This document shows, piece by piece, positions 42,098 to 51,444 of a DNA stretch of 64,000 nt (position 1 is its first letter; each line of letters starts with the position of its first letter). Below the pieces are notes generated by a model. It searched no databases, was not told the DNA's origin, and saw nothing but the letters and a program-made list of their open reading frames with translations. This DNA is from Deltaproteobacteria bacterium. GTDB taxonomy: Bacteria; Myxococcota_A; UBA796; CAJQPC01. Location of the stretch: NCBI GenBank assembly GCA_016717595.1, contig JADKFE010000021.1, positions 37,027-101,026 on the forward strand, read 5' to 3'. The translations under genes were made by a program, and so were the position numbers.

Positions 42098-43546
42098 ATG
42101 CGTCGGGCCCAGCGGCTCCTCTCCGCGGCGGTGGTGCTCTGCGACGCGCTCCTCATGGTGGCGTCCCTCGCGGTGGTGTGCCGTCTGTGGCTGTTCTGGC
42201 GGCCGCAGCTTGATCGGGTCGTGCAGATCACGCCCCTGGATCTCCTCGGCCCGAACGACTGGATGCCCCCGGCGGCGGCGTTGATCGTCGCCTGGATCGT
42301 CACCTTGGGCTGGCTCGGGTACTACAGCCCGGCGAAGAGCTTCTCGACGATCCGCAGCGTGCAGCTCCTCACCCGCGCGGCGTGGGTGATGCTCCTGATC
42401 GTGGTGGTGGCGCAGTTTTTGCTCTACCAGCGGCTGTTCTCTAGAGCCTTGATCATCGGCTTCCTGAGCCTCTCGACGCTCTCGTTGGGGGTGTGGCGCT
42501 GGGCGGTGCTGCGGCTGTTCAGCGGCGTCGACATCGGCCTGCCCATCGAGCGTGTGGCGGTGATCGGCGTCGGGGAAGACGCGCTGTTGATGTCCCAGCG
42601 CCTCGCCCGTGAGGGGCGGGCGGCGTTTCGCCTCGTCGGGTTTCTGCGCCCGGCGGCGCTTGAAGATCAGCGCGTAGACGAGGAGCAGGTGATCGGGCGG
42701 CTGAAGGATCTGCGCGCCGTGGTGAACGCCTACGCCTTGGACACGGTCGTCATCGCCAGCCGCACCGTCGAGCGCGCCGAGGCGATGGAGCTGACGACGC
42801 GGTGCAGCCAGATGGGCTTACGTGTGCTGCAAGTGCCCTTCACCTGGGGCATCGTGTCGCCGCGTCTGGATCTCGCGGAGCTTGGGCAGCTCCAGCTCAT
42901 CAACATCTCGCGGCTGTCCTACACGAGCTTCGCCCAGGCCTGGAAGCGTGGTTTTGACCTCGTCGCCGTGATCGTCGGCGGGCTCGCCATCAGCCCGATC
43001 CTGCTGCTCACCACGCTCTTGATCCGCCTGGAGTCCCCGGGGCCCGTGCTCTACACCTCGAGCCGCGTGGGCCGCGGTGGGCGGGTGTTCCCGTTCTACA
43101 AGTTTCGGTCGATGGTGGTGGACGCCGATCAGCTCAAGGACGCCCTGCGTGAGCGCAACGAGTCTGACGGCGCCTTGTTCAAGATCAAGGATGATCCTCG
43201 CGTCACCCGGATCGGGCGCTTCATCCGGAAGTACAGCATCGACGAGTTCCCGCAGTTCTTGAACGTGCTGCGCGGCGACATGAACCTCGTGGGGCCAAGG
43301 CCCTTGCCCGTCGAGGATCTCAAGCGGGTGGAGAGCGATCCTGAGATCGCCTACTGGTTTGAGCTTCGGCATCAGGTGCCGCCGGGGATCACCGGGCTGT
43401 GGCAGGTCAAAGGCCGCTCTGACCTTGGCTTTCAGGAGATGGTGCAGCTCGACATCTTCTATGTGCAGAGCTGGTCGGTGTGGCTGGATCTCAAGATCCT
43501 CCTGCTCACCTTGCCCGCGGTGCTCAAGGGGCGCGGCGCGCGCTGA
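42098..43546 (+). CDS. Polyprenyl glycosylphosphotransferase initiating exopolysaccharide synthesis
   Basis: A 484-residue membrane enzyme. Four N-terminal membrane helices, a CoA-binding-like domain around 145-260 (RVAVIGVGEDALLMSQRLA), one more membrane helix (DLVAVIVGGLAISPILLLTT), and the C-terminal bacterial sugar transferase domain: VFPFYKFRSMVVDAD, ALFKIKDDPRVTRIGRFIRK, YSIDEFPQFLNVLRGDMNLV, GPRPLP, and PPGITGLWQVKGRSD. It transfers a sugar-1-phosphate to undecaprenyl phosphate. ATG 42098 chosen over TTG 42092. Its last 23 bp overlap the convergent histidine kinase gene. Confidence 0.95.
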   Translation: MRRAQRLLSAAVVLCDALLMVASLAVVCRLWLFWRPQLDRVVQITPLDLLGPNDWMPPAAALIVAWIVTLGWLGYYSPAKSFSTIRSVQLLTRAAWVMLLIVVVAQFLLYQRLFSRALIIGFLSLSTLSLGVWRWAVLRLFSGVDIGLPIERVAVIGVGEDALLMSQRLAREGRAAFRLVGFLRPAALEDQRVDEEQVIGRLKDLRAVVNAYALDTVVIASRTVERAEAMELTTRCSQMGLRVLQVPFTWGIVSPRLDLAELGQLQLINISRLSYTSFAQAWKRGFDLVAVIVGGLAISPILLLTTLLIRLESPGPVLYTSSRVGRGGRVFPFYKFRSMVVDADQLKDALRERNESDGALFKIKDDPRVTRIGRFIRKYSIDEFPQFLNVLRGDMNLVGPRPLPVEDLKRVESDPEIAYWFELRHQVPPGITGLWQVKGRSDLGFQEMVQLDIFYVQSWSVWLDLKILLLTLPAVLKGRGAR

Positions 43547-45557
43547 GGCGGGCGAGCACCTCGCGTAGGGTGGCGACGCGGATCGGCTTGATCAGGTAGT
43601 CGTCCATCCCGACGGCCAAGGCGCGGGCGCGATCTTCGGGGTCGGCGTGGCCGCTGAGGCCGAAGATCATCACCCGGTCATGATCCTTCGGGGCCTGGGC
43701 GCGGATTCGCTCCGTGGCGCTGAGGCCGTCGAGGCGCGGCATGTCCGTGTCCATAAAGATGAGGTCAAAGGGCTCGGCCAAGGCGCGCGCCGCGCCCTCT
43801 TCGCCGTCCTCGGCCTCGACACACACGCAGCCCAAGGCCTTGAGGAGCTGGGTGACGACGAGGCGGTTGGTGATCGAGTCATCGACGACGAGCACACGCG
43901 GGGCCAAGACGAAGGGGTCGGCGGCGGCGGAGGGCGCCGCGGGCTCGGCGGCGGAGACCTGCGGCGCGGCGGCGGGGCCCAACAAGGCGCGAAGGCGCGC
44001 GGGGCGCATGGGCCGGGAGAGCTGGGGCTCGGCGTCGGTGAGCGCCTGGGGGCCGACGACGCGGGCGACGCGGTGGGCGAGGGTGGGGGAGGGGGCCTCC
44101 TCAGCGATGGCGACGTTGAACGGCGCGTCGCGGGCGTCGCGGGCGGCCAAGGCCTCATTGTGGCCTGGCACTCGGACGACCTCGGCGCCCCACAGGGTGA
44201 GCTGGGCCGCGGCGGCGTCTAAGGTGGGGTTCTCGCCGACGATCAGGGCCGAGCTCGGCGGAGGGCCCGGCAGAGGCTCGGCGAGCCAGACCGGGCTCAG
44301 GGTGAAGGTGAACGCGCTGCCCGCGCCGGGGGCGCTCTTGACCGAGAGCTCGCCGCCCATCGCCCGGGCGAGGCGACGGGAGATGCTCAGGCCCAGGCCC
44401 GTGCCTCGGCTGCGCGCCGGGCCGCCGAGCTGAGAGAAGGCGTCAAAGATGCGCTGCTGGTCGGCCTCGGGCACACCCACGCCGGTGTCGATCACCGAGA
44501 GGCGGATCACGCCCGGCGCCTCGACGTCAGGCTCGGCGAAGAGCCGCACCGAGCCGCGCTCGGTGAACTTGATCGCGTTGCCCAGGAGGTTCACGAGCAC
44601 CTGGCGCAGCCGGGGGCCGTCGGCCATGACCCGGGCGGGCAGGCCCGGGGCCTCGATCAAGCTCAGGTGAAGGCCCCGCGACTCGGCGTGCCCCGCGAAG
44701 AGCAGCACCACGCCGTCTAAGAGCGCGGGCAGCTCTACGGGCTCGAGGTTGAGCTCTAGGTGCCCGGACTCGATGCGAGAGAGGTCGAGCACATGGTTGA
44801 TGACGCCCAAAAGCGCGTCGCCGCCGGAGTTGATCACCGCCACGCAGTCTCGCTGCTGCGGGGTGAGCGGGGTGTGCTGGAGCAGCTCCATCGTGCCGAG
44901 GATCGCCGTCATCGGCGTACGAATCTCGTGGCTCACCGTGGCGATGAAGTCGCTCTTGGCGCGGCTGGCGCGCTGGGCGGCCTCTCGGGCGGACTCGGCC
45001 TCTTTGAGCGCGGCGGCGAGGCGCTGGCGCATGGCTTCAGCGTGCAGGAGGCGGCGGCGGTTGACGTGCAGCAGAAACAGGGTGATCCCGACCCCGGCGA
45101 TCCCCACGATCGTCACCGCGTTCACGCTGCGCCAGGCGGCCTCAAGCTCGGCGGAGCGCGCGCGCTGGCGCCGCCAGAGGGTCTGTCGGCCCTCTTCGAC
45201 GGCCTCGACCAAGGTGGGCAGATCGGCGTTGGCGCCAAGGGGCGTCGCGTCGGCGGGGCGGTGGCGGCTCAGGGTGTCGCGGGCCGCGATACGCTCGGTG
45301 TCGGTGGCGGACGCGTGATGAAGCGCGCGCCAGGCGGTGTCGAGCGCCTCCACCTCGACCTGAAGCGCGTGTAGATCGGCCTGCAGCACCTTCGCGCGGT
45401 TGACCGAGGCGATGCTCCAGCCGGTGATCAACACCATCAGAATGAGGCCGAGCGCGAACCGCCCGTCGAGCAGAGAGCGGTCCTCAATCGACGGCGTGGC
45501 AAGGGGCATCTGCGGTTCGGCGGCCTCGCCGCTCATGGCGCGTCCATCCGGGGACAA
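43524..45557 (-). CDS. Hybrid sensor histidine kinase
   Basis: A 677-residue kinase. Two membrane helices (ALGLILMVLITGWSIASV and VTIVGIAGVGITLFLLHV) flank a ~115-residue periplasmic helical sensor. HisKA SDFIATVSHEIRTPMTAILG, HATPase with VNLLGNAIKFTERG, DTGVGVPEADQQRIFDAF and GTGLGLSISRRLA. Then a receiver-like region without a clear phosphoacceptor, and a complete C-terminal receiver (RVLVVDDSITNRLVVTQLL, phospho-Asp in FDLIFMDTDMPRLDG, Lys in DDYLIKPI). No output domain, so it must act through a partner. Start could be 45557 or 45536. It lies inside the exopolysaccharide locus and may control it (inference). Confidence 0.93.
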   Translation of the reverse strand: MSPDGRAMSGEAAEPQMPLATPSIEDRSLLDGRFALGLILMVLITGWSIASVNRAKVLQADLHALQVEVEALDTAWRALHHASATDTERIAARDTLSRHRPADATPLGANADLPTLVEAVEEGRQTLWRRQRARSAELEAAWRSVNAVTIVGIAGVGITLFLLHVNRRRLLHAEAMRQRLAAALKEAESAREAAQRASRAKSDFIATVSHEIRTPMTAILGTMELLQHTPLTPQQRDCVAVINSGGDALLGVINHVLDLSRIESGHLELNLEPVELPALLDGVVLLFAGHAESRGLHLSLIEAPGLPARVMADGPRLRQVLVNLLGNAIKFTERGSVRLFAEPDVEAPGVIRLSVIDTGVGVPEADQQRIFDAFSQLGGPARSRGTGLGLSISRRLARAMGGELSVKSAPGAGSAFTFTLSPVWLAEPLPGPPPSSALIVGENPTLDAAAAQLTLWGAEVVRVPGHNEALAARDARDAPFNVAIAEEAPSPTLAHRVARVVGPQALTDAEPQLSRPMRPARLRALLGPAAAPQVSAAEPAAPSAAADPFVLAPRVLVVDDSITNRLVVTQLLKALGCVCVEAEDGEEGAARALAEPFDLIFMDTDMPRLDGLSATERIRAQAPKDHDRVMIFGLSGHADPEDRARALAVGMDDYLIKPIRVATLREVLARLSARRAP

Positions 45558-45683
45558 TACCGCGTTGTGGGCAGGTTTGGGTGTGGACAGCGAAGGGGAG
45601 GGCGCAATCCCGTTGTCGGTGCTATGGATCGTGGCGCTGATCGCTGAGAACGGGATCCGCGGAATCCGACGGACGCTGCGCGC

Positions 45684-47831
45684 ATGGAACTCCTCAAGCT
45701 TTACAACGCCATCCTCCGTCGCCGCTGGGCGCTGATCGAGTCGGTGGTGTTCTTCACCATCGCCGCGGCGGTCGCCGCTTTGGCGCTGCCCAAGACGTAT
45801 CAGGCCACGGCGAAGGTGATGGTGTCGTCCTCAGACACCACGAGCGCCTTGCTCTCTGGCCTGGGCCTCTCGGAGCTGGCCTTGGGCCTCTCGGGGGCCA
45901 GCGAAGACATCGCCAACCACATCGCCTTGGCCACGAGCCGCCCGGTGCTCGAAGAGGTCGTGTGGCGCCTGCAGCTCCGCGACTCTGAGGGAGACCTGCT
46001 CGTCGCCGACAAGCTGCTCATCCCGGGCATCGACGGCGAGCTGCTCTCCGCGCCGTTTGTTGAGGTCAAGCAGCAGCAGGGCACCGACCTCATCCTCGTC
46101 ACCGCCAACGCGGACAGCGCCGAGCTCGCGCAGCTCATGGCCGACACCCTCGCCCGGGTGTACATCAACGAGACCCAAGACCGCTCCCGCGCCGAGACCA
46201 CCAAGGCCGGCGTGTTCGTCAAGGACCACCTCGTCATCGTTCAGCAGGAGTTCGACAAGGCGCTGGCCGACATCGCCGATCTGCAACAAGAGCAGCAGAT
46301 CATCGACTTGGAGTCAGAGGTGCGCGCGGCTGTGGCCCGGCTCTCTGAGCTTCTGATGGCCAGCGAAGAGAACCTCGCCCGCATCCGTGAGGTGCGCGCC
46401 CAGATCGGCGAGCTGCGCGGCATCCAGGCCGAGGAGAACATCGACCTCATCAGCCCCGCCACCGTCGCCGCGAACGCCGACATCCGCGCGCTGCGCGAGA
46501 CGATCATGGCGCTGCGGCTTCAGCGGGAGGCCACGCTCCAAGACAAGACCGAGCGCCACCCCGACGTGATGCGCATCGACGCCCAGCTCCGCGCCTCGGG
46601 CGAGGCCTTGGGCCTGATGATGGAGGAGCAGCACACCCTCGACCCCTCGGTGCTCAAGCTGCGCACCGAGCTGGCGGGGCTCCTGGAGCGCGGCGTCGAG
46701 ATCAACGACGCCATCGCCCGCACCACGGAGACCTTCTCCCTCTACCCCGACAAGATGCGCCAGCTCTCCCAGCTCACCTTGGCGGCGAGCGCGGCGGAGG
46801 AGGTCTACAAGGCCCTCCAAGCGCAGTCTTACGAGATCGCCATCGCCGATGCGCTCTCCGCCGCGCCGCTGCAGCTCGTCGAGCTCGCGGCCTTGCCCGA
46901 GCGCCACGCCAGCCCCAAGGTCCTCGTCTGGGGGGTGCTCGGCTTCGCCGTCGGGGTGCTCTTTGGCCTCGGGCTCGTCGCGCTCTTTGAGTACGTCGAT
47001 GACTCCGTCAAGACGCCAGACGACGTGCGTGAGATCTGGCCCTTGGGCCTGCTGGGCATCATCCCGCGGGTGAAGCCCGACGTCACGTCCATCGCCGGGT
47101 TGAGCCCGACGGACCCCCACGTCGAGATCTTCCGGTCGTTGCGGTCCTCAGTGGCCTTCACCTCGGTAGATCGTACGCTCCGCACGATCCTCGTCACCTC
47201 GTCCTTGCCCGGTGAGGGCAAGTCTACGGTTCTGGCCAACCTGGGCGCGTCGTACGCCCAGCACGGAAAGAACGTGCTGATCATCGACTGCGACCTGCGC
47301 CGCCCCACCCAGCACCGGCGCTGGCCGGGCACCTCCAACCGCGTCGGGCTCAGCCAGGTGTTGTTGGGTGAGGTGAGCCTCCAAGACGCCGTGCAGGCCA
47401 CCTCGGCCCCAGGGCTCAGCCTGCTCACCGCCGGGACGTCCCCGCCCGATCCCGGTCGCCTCGTCGAGAGTGACCGCCTGCGCCGCCTGCTCACCGACCC
47501 CGCGGCCACGGCGGGCTACGACATCGTGCTGGTCGACGCGCCCCCCACGATGGTCGTCAACGACGCCCTGATCCTCGCCAAGGCCTGCGATGGCCTGCTG
47601 ATGGTCGTCGAGTCCGGTGGCACCAGCCGCCGCGTGCTCGCCGACGCCCGCGACCGCCTCGTCGGCCAAGGCATCGAGCCCTTGGGCCTCGTGCTCAACA
47701 TGATGGACCTCCGCATGGCCGGATACGCCGTCTACCAGCGCGCCTACCGGACGTACGCCAGCGCTTCATCCGCCGCCGCGCCGCCGCCCGCGGATCCCCC
47801 GGCCCCGCCCGCGGGTGGAGGTGAGACGTGA
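45684..47831 (+). CDS. Wzc-like chain-length regulator / tyrosine kinase (BY-kinase)
   Basis: A 715-residue fusion. N-terminal Wzz domain: membrane helix ~17-37 (VVFFTIAAAVAALALPKTYQ), a long periplasmic coiled-coil, second membrane helix (VLVWGVLGFAVGVLFGLGLV). Cytosolic BY-kinase domain with Walker A SSLPGEGKSTVLANLG, Walker A' VLIIDCDLRRPTQHR and Walker B YDIVLVDAPP. The C-terminus has a Tyr cluster (YAVYQRAYRTYASASS) for autophosphorylation. It governs polymer length and export with the Wza-like protein. GTGA overlap with the HEAT lipoprotein gene. Confidence 0.95.
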   Translation: MELLKLYNAILRRRWALIESVVFFTIAAAVAALALPKTYQATAKVMVSSSDTTSALLSGLGLSELALGLSGASEDIANHIALATSRPVLEEVVWRLQLRDSEGDLLVADKLLIPGIDGELLSAPFVEVKQQQGTDLILVTANADSAELAQLMADTLARVYINETQDRSRAETTKAGVFVKDHLVIVQQEFDKALADIADLQQEQQIIDLESEVRAAVARLSELLMASEENLARIREVRAQIGELRGIQAEENIDLISPATVAANADIRALRETIMALRLQREATLQDKTERHPDVMRIDAQLRASGEALGLMMEEQHTLDPSVLKLRTELAGLLERGVEINDAIARTTETFSLYPDKMRQLSQLTLAASAAEEVYKALQAQSYEIAIADALSAAPLQLVELAALPERHASPKVLVWGVLGFAVGVLFGLGLVALFEYVDDSVKTPDDVREIWPLGLLGIIPRVKPDVTSIAGLSPTDPHVEIFRSLRSSVAFTSVDRTLRTILVTSSLPGEGKSTVLANLGASYAQHGKNVLIIDCDLRRPTQHRRWPGTSNRVGLSQVLLGEVSLQDAVQATSAPGLSLLTAGTSPPDPGRLVESDRLRRLLTDPAATAGYDIVLVDAPPTMVVNDALILAKACDGLLMVVESGGTSRRVLADARDRLVGQGIEPLGLVLNMMDLRMAGYAVYQRAYRTYASASSAAAPPPADPPAPPAGGGET

Positions 47832-48532
47832 TTCTCTTGCTCCTCGGGTTTGGCTGCTCCCCCGCGCCTGAGGCCGTCGCCACGGGCATGGGCTCTGAGA
47901 ACCTCGTCGTTCGTGAAGACATGGTCGCCTTCGCCAAACAATACGACGATGAGCTCGTGGTGCTCGACGCCTTACACAAGGCGCTGGACGACCCCTCCGC
48001 CCGGGTGCGCCTACGCGCCGCCGAGAGCCTCGGTGAGCTGGCGTCGCCGGAGTCGGTGCAGTTCTTGCTCAAGGCGCTGGAAGACAACGACAACGCCGTG
48101 CGCAAAGAGGCCGTCGACGCCTTGGGCCGCATCGGCGATCCCCAGGCCGTCGGCCCCTTGATGGCCTACATCGAGAGCCGCCGCCTCGACGGCGAGATCC
48201 CCCTGAACGCGATCTGGGCCTTGGGCAACATCGCCGACCCCACGCCGCTCAGCCTGCTCATGGAGCTGCGCGACAACTCCGACCCCTACGTCGCCTACAA
48301 CGCCATGTGGGCGCTTCGTGAGATCGGCGACAAGAAGGGCGACGGCGCCGCCACCACCCCCGGCGAAGGGGGTGAGGCGGCCCCCGCTGAAGAAGGCGGC
48401 GGCCTCTTGCCTTCGCTCTTCGGCGGCGGTGACGAGGGCGAAGAGGGCGCTGAAGAGGCGCCCGCTGAAGGGGAAGAGAAGCCCGCCGAGCCGCCCAAGC
48501 TCAACATCCCCTGGCCGCCGCCGCCTCAGTAG
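47828..48532 (+). CDS. HEAT-repeat lipoprotein in the exopolysaccharide operon
   Basis: A 234-residue lipoprotein with a very short signal (GTG start overlapping the kinase stop; ILLLLGFGC-SP). Residues ~45-165 contain four HEAT/PBS-lyase-type helical repeats (DPSARVRLRAAESLGELASP, DNAVRKEAVDALGRIGDPQA, LNAIWALGNIADP, YVAYNAMWALREIGDKKG). The tail is acidic and Pro-rich (EGAEEAPAEGEEKPAEPPKL). A periplasmic protein-protein interaction module, probably for the export machinery given the coupling; no direct proof. Confidence 0.88.
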   Translation: MILLLLGFGCSPAPEAVATGMGSENLVVREDMVAFAKQYDDELVVLDALHKALDDPSARVRLRAAESLGELASPESVQFLLKALEDNDNAVRKEAVDALGRIGDPQAVGPLMAYIESRRLDGEIPLNAIWALGNIADPTPLSLLMELRDNSDPYVAYNAMWALREIGDKKGDGAATTPGEGGEAAPAEEGGGLLPSLFGGGDEGEEGAEEAPAEGEEKPAEPPKLNIPWPPPPQ

Positions 48533-48545
48533 CGCGGTTTGGCAG

Positions 48546-48577
48546 GGGCCAGCGCGGGGCCAGCGCCGGGCCAGCGC
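48546..48577. repeat. Three tandem copies of GGGCCAGCGC
   Basis: The 10-mer GGGCCAGCGC starts at 48546, 48557 and 48568, an 11-bp period with one spacer base. It lies between the HEAT lipoprotein stop and the hairpin at 48574-48604, sharing its last bases with the hairpin. Non-coding; short enough to have arisen by slippage. Confidence 0.8.
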
Positions 48578-48604
48578 GGCTGAGGGGGCTGCCCCCAGCC
48601 GCGC
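48574..48604. terminator. Symmetric hairpin between convergent genes
   Basis: GCGCGGCT-GA-GGGGG-CTG-CCCCC-AGCCGCGC: a 13-bp GC stem with one two-base bulge, in the 80 bp between the HEAT lipoprotein (+) and the TonB-dependent receptor (-). It can fold on either strand and so could serve both transcripts. No U tract on either side, hence factor-dependent or stabilising rather than classical. Confidence 0.55.
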
Positions 48605-48612
48605 GGCGTGGC

Positions 48613-51444
48613 TCAGAACGTGTAACGCATGCCCAGACGCACGGAGCGCGGGGCCTGGCGGTACAAGGTCAAGCCGAAGCTGTCGATGTCGTTCTCCATG
48701 TAGGTCACCGGCGCCTCAAACCCAGGGAGGTTGAAGATGTCGGCGGTGATCTCCAGGTTCTTCGTCTCGCTGAACTCGAAGGCGTGGGCGACGCGGATGT
48801 CGACGTAGTGGGTCGGCGGCATGAACCGCGTGCCACGACCCTCATCCATGGCGTAGTAGTCGCCGTAGAGATCGACGTAGCCCTTCCGCTGCCAGGCGTG
48901 GCCCGAGTCGAACTCGTACACCGCGCCCAGGGTGGTGCCCCAGGCGAAGGTGTAGGAGCCGTTGAGCTTGATCGCGTGGAAGCTGTGGTAGGGCAGGTAG
49001 CCGTAGTACCCGGCGCTGTCGTTCGCCGAGCCGAGGCCCGCGAGGCCGTCGAGCAGCCAGCCGTTGCCGCCCTCGAAGAAGCTCTGCCGCGCCGCGGGAT
49101 CCGAGACGTCATCGCCGTACACGCCGACGTTGTTGCCGTCGGAGCCCGACTGACCGCCTGAAGACAGCTCAAACTGGCCGGGCATGTGGCCCTTGGCCTC
49201 AGAGAGCGTGTAGGAGGCCACCATCTGCCACTTGCCGTCGTAGCGCCGCTGGGCGACAAACTCAAGCGCCCGGTAGTCGCGGAACTTGTTCGCCGGGTTG
49301 GTGATGACCCAGTAGTCGAGGTCGTGGTCGATGTCCTCGGGCAGATCCGACGTGCGGCTCAAGATGCCGCGCACGCTGACGCTGAACAGCGGCAGAATCT
49401 CCCGGGAGTACGCCACGATGGCCTTGTCGTTGTGGTAGGGCTTGAGGCTCTCCCCGTTACAGGCCGTCTTGTAGATCTCGGCGGTCTCCGCGTCTTCAGG
49501 CTTGTCCCACAGGCTCTCGTCGCAGAAGATCAGCGGGTTCGCGGCGGGGTCTTGCACCCAGACGAGGTCATAGCCGCCGTCGCCGTTGGCGCGGTACTCG
49601 CTGTAGGAGAACGACGAGCGGTCGTCACCCCAGGCGGCGAAGTCCGTGCCGCTGACGTCGTAGTAGCGGCCGTAGTTGACGGTCAGCACGTTCTTGGAGT
49701 CGCCGGTGATGTCCCAGGCGAGGCCGGTGCGCGGCGCGGGCATGATCGCCGAGTACACCTTCGTGGCGGCCTGGGCCTGGTCGGCGTAGAGCACCTCGCC
49801 GTCGAGGCGCATGCCGAGGTTCAGGGTGAGGCGGTCTACGGGCTGCCAGTCGTCCTGAACGAAGGCGCCGCCGACAAAACCAACGTGGCCCAGGGGGTCA
49901 CCGACGTCGGTGTACTGCGTGTAGCCGAGGCAGTCCTCGTAGTTGGCCTCCGCGGTGCAGGGGAAGCCGCCGTCGGTGTCGCGGAGGTACTGGTAGCCGT
50001 CGCCGGGGCCGGTGAACAGCAGGTCGCGGGAGTCGCTCACGCGCCAGGCCTCGCCGCCCACCTTGAAGCGGTGATCGCCCAAGAACCCATCGACGAGCTG
50101 GGTGACCTTGAGGCTGCCGCCCAGACGACCGCGGGTGTTGATGTCGAAGCTGTCGTAGTTGTTGAGGTACAAGCCCTGGTTCACGTCGAGGATCTGGGGC
50201 TCGTCCTCGCTGCCGCTCATCGGCTTGACGTCGATGTTCGAGTTGTTCACGCCCAGCTTCACCTCGACGGCGGAGGTGCTCGACGGGGTGAACCGCGCGG
50301 TGAAGGTGTGGCCGAGGTTCTTCGAGTTGTACTGGGCCTGGGCCTCTTCAGCGTAGAGGCCCGAGGTCTCGTAGTTGTCGATGTCCGAGCCCGAGGCGTT
50401 GAGCTGGTACTGCAGGGTGATGTCGGGGGCGGCGAACCAGGTCAGCTTGCCGATGCCCGAGAGGCCCTTGGAGATGTAGGGCAGGCCATTGAGCGACTCG
50501 TACTCGATGTTGGAGGACGTGCCGGTCAAGGCGACCATGTACCAGAGCTTCTCTTGAACCAAGGGGCCGCCCGCGGTCAGGGCGAGCTCGTGGTTCATGA
50601 AGTTGCGCTTCTCCTTGGCGACCTCTTCGCCTGTGGCGACGTCGAGGATCATGTAGGTGCCGGGATCAGCGTCGAAGTTGATCCAGTACCCGGCGGTGCC
50701 GAAGTGCTGATCCGCGCCGTCCTTGGTCACGACGTTGACGAACATGCCCGTGGCCTGAGAGAACTCGGCGGGCACGCCGTCGGTGTAGACCTGAATCTCT
50801 TGGATGGCGTCGAAGTTGACGCCCGCGCCGAAGGTCTTCGTGGCCGGGTCGCGGGTGACGAGGCCGTCCACCATGTAGTTGTTGCCGTACTGGCCCTCAC
50901 CACGCACCGACGGGTTGCCGTTGCCGGGGCCGCCGGACTGGGTGTCGACGCGGCCGGAGATGCCGGGGAGCATGTTCACGGCGGACTGGTAGGACCGGCC
51001 CACGGGCAGGTTCTGGAGCAGCTCGGCGTCCATGGACGTCGAGAAGGCCGAGCGGGTGGAGTCGATGACCGGCAGGGTCTCCTCGATGATGATCTCGGCG
51101 CCGGCCTCGCTCATGGTGAGCGCCACGGGCACACGGGCCGTCTCGTCGAGGCGCACGGTGACGGCGAGCTTCACCGGGGCGAAGCCGTCTTTGGTGATGA
51201 GCACGGCGTGGGTGCCCGGCGGCACCGTGGGGATGCGGAAGTGGCCCTCGTCGTCGGTGGTGACGGTGATGTCGCCGCCGAGGTTCGCGCCGGAGAGCGT
51301 GACGACCGCGCCGGGAATGGCCAGGCCGCTCTGGTCGGTGACCTCACCACGAACGGCGCCGGTGTCGGCGTAGGCCTCCGCCCCGATGAACGAGGCGCAG
51401 ATGACGATGGCGGCGGTGGGGAGCAGGGGGTGAAGACGTGCCAT
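48613..51444 (-). CDS. Oar-like TonB-dependent receptor
   Basis: A 943-residue outer-membrane receptor. Signal peptide (PLLPTAAIVICASFIGAEAYA), an N-terminal carboxypeptidase-regulatory-like domain (GAVRGEVTDQSGLAIPGAVV, FRIPTVPPGTHAVLITKDGF), a plug (NLPVGRSYQSAVNMLPGISG, VRGEGQYGNNYMVDG), then a barrel ending in Phe (RQAPRSVRLGMRYTF), the standard assembly signal. This is the Oar type seen in Myxococcota and Bacteroidetes; cargo may be a metal complex, peptide or secreted protein. The start overlaps the IPT lipoprotein stop (TGATG); a GTG one codon earlier is possible. No TonB gene is adjacent. Confidence 0.93.
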   Translation of the reverse strand: MARLHPLLPTAAIVICASFIGAEAYADTGAVRGEVTDQSGLAIPGAVVTLSGANLGGDITVTTDDEGHFRIPTVPPGTHAVLITKDGFAPVKLAVTVRLDETARVPVALTMSEAGAEIIIEETLPVIDSTRSAFSTSMDAELLQNLPVGRSYQSAVNMLPGISGRVDTQSGGPGNGNPSVRGEGQYGNNYMVDGLVTRDPATKTFGAGVNFDAIQEIQVYTDGVPAEFSQATGMFVNVVTKDGADQHFGTAGYWINFDADPGTYMILDVATGEEVAKEKRNFMNHELALTAGGPLVQEKLWYMVALTGTSSNIEYESLNGLPYISKGLSGIGKLTWFAAPDITLQYQLNASGSDIDNYETSGLYAEEAQAQYNSKNLGHTFTARFTPSSTSAVEVKLGVNNSNIDVKPMSGSEDEPQILDVNQGLYLNNYDSFDINTRGRLGGSLKVTQLVDGFLGDHRFKVGGEAWRVSDSRDLLFTGPGDGYQYLRDTDGGFPCTAEANYEDCLGYTQYTDVGDPLGHVGFVGGAFVQDDWQPVDRLTLNLGMRLDGEVLYADQAQAATKVYSAIMPAPRTGLAWDITGDSKNVLTVNYGRYYDVSGTDFAAWGDDRSSFSYSEYRANGDGGYDLVWVQDPAANPLIFCDESLWDKPEDAETAEIYKTACNGESLKPYHNDKAIVAYSREILPLFSVSVRGILSRTSDLPEDIDHDLDYWVITNPANKFRDYRALEFVAQRRYDGKWQMVASYTLSEAKGHMPGQFELSSGGQSGSDGNNVGVYGDDVSDPAARQSFFEGGNGWLLDGLAGLGSANDSAGYYGYLPYHSFHAIKLNGSYTFAWGTTLGAVYEFDSGHAWQRKGYVDLYGDYYAMDEGRGTRFMPPTHYVDIRVAHAFEFSETKNLEITADIFNLPGFEAPVTYMENDIDSFGLTLYRQAPRSVRLGMRYTF

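Noticed and set aside
45607..45656. ATCCCGTT ... AACGGGAT inverted repeat before the tyrosine kinase gene
   Set aside because: Only 8 bp with a 34-bp spacer and no second instance; chance cannot be excluded.
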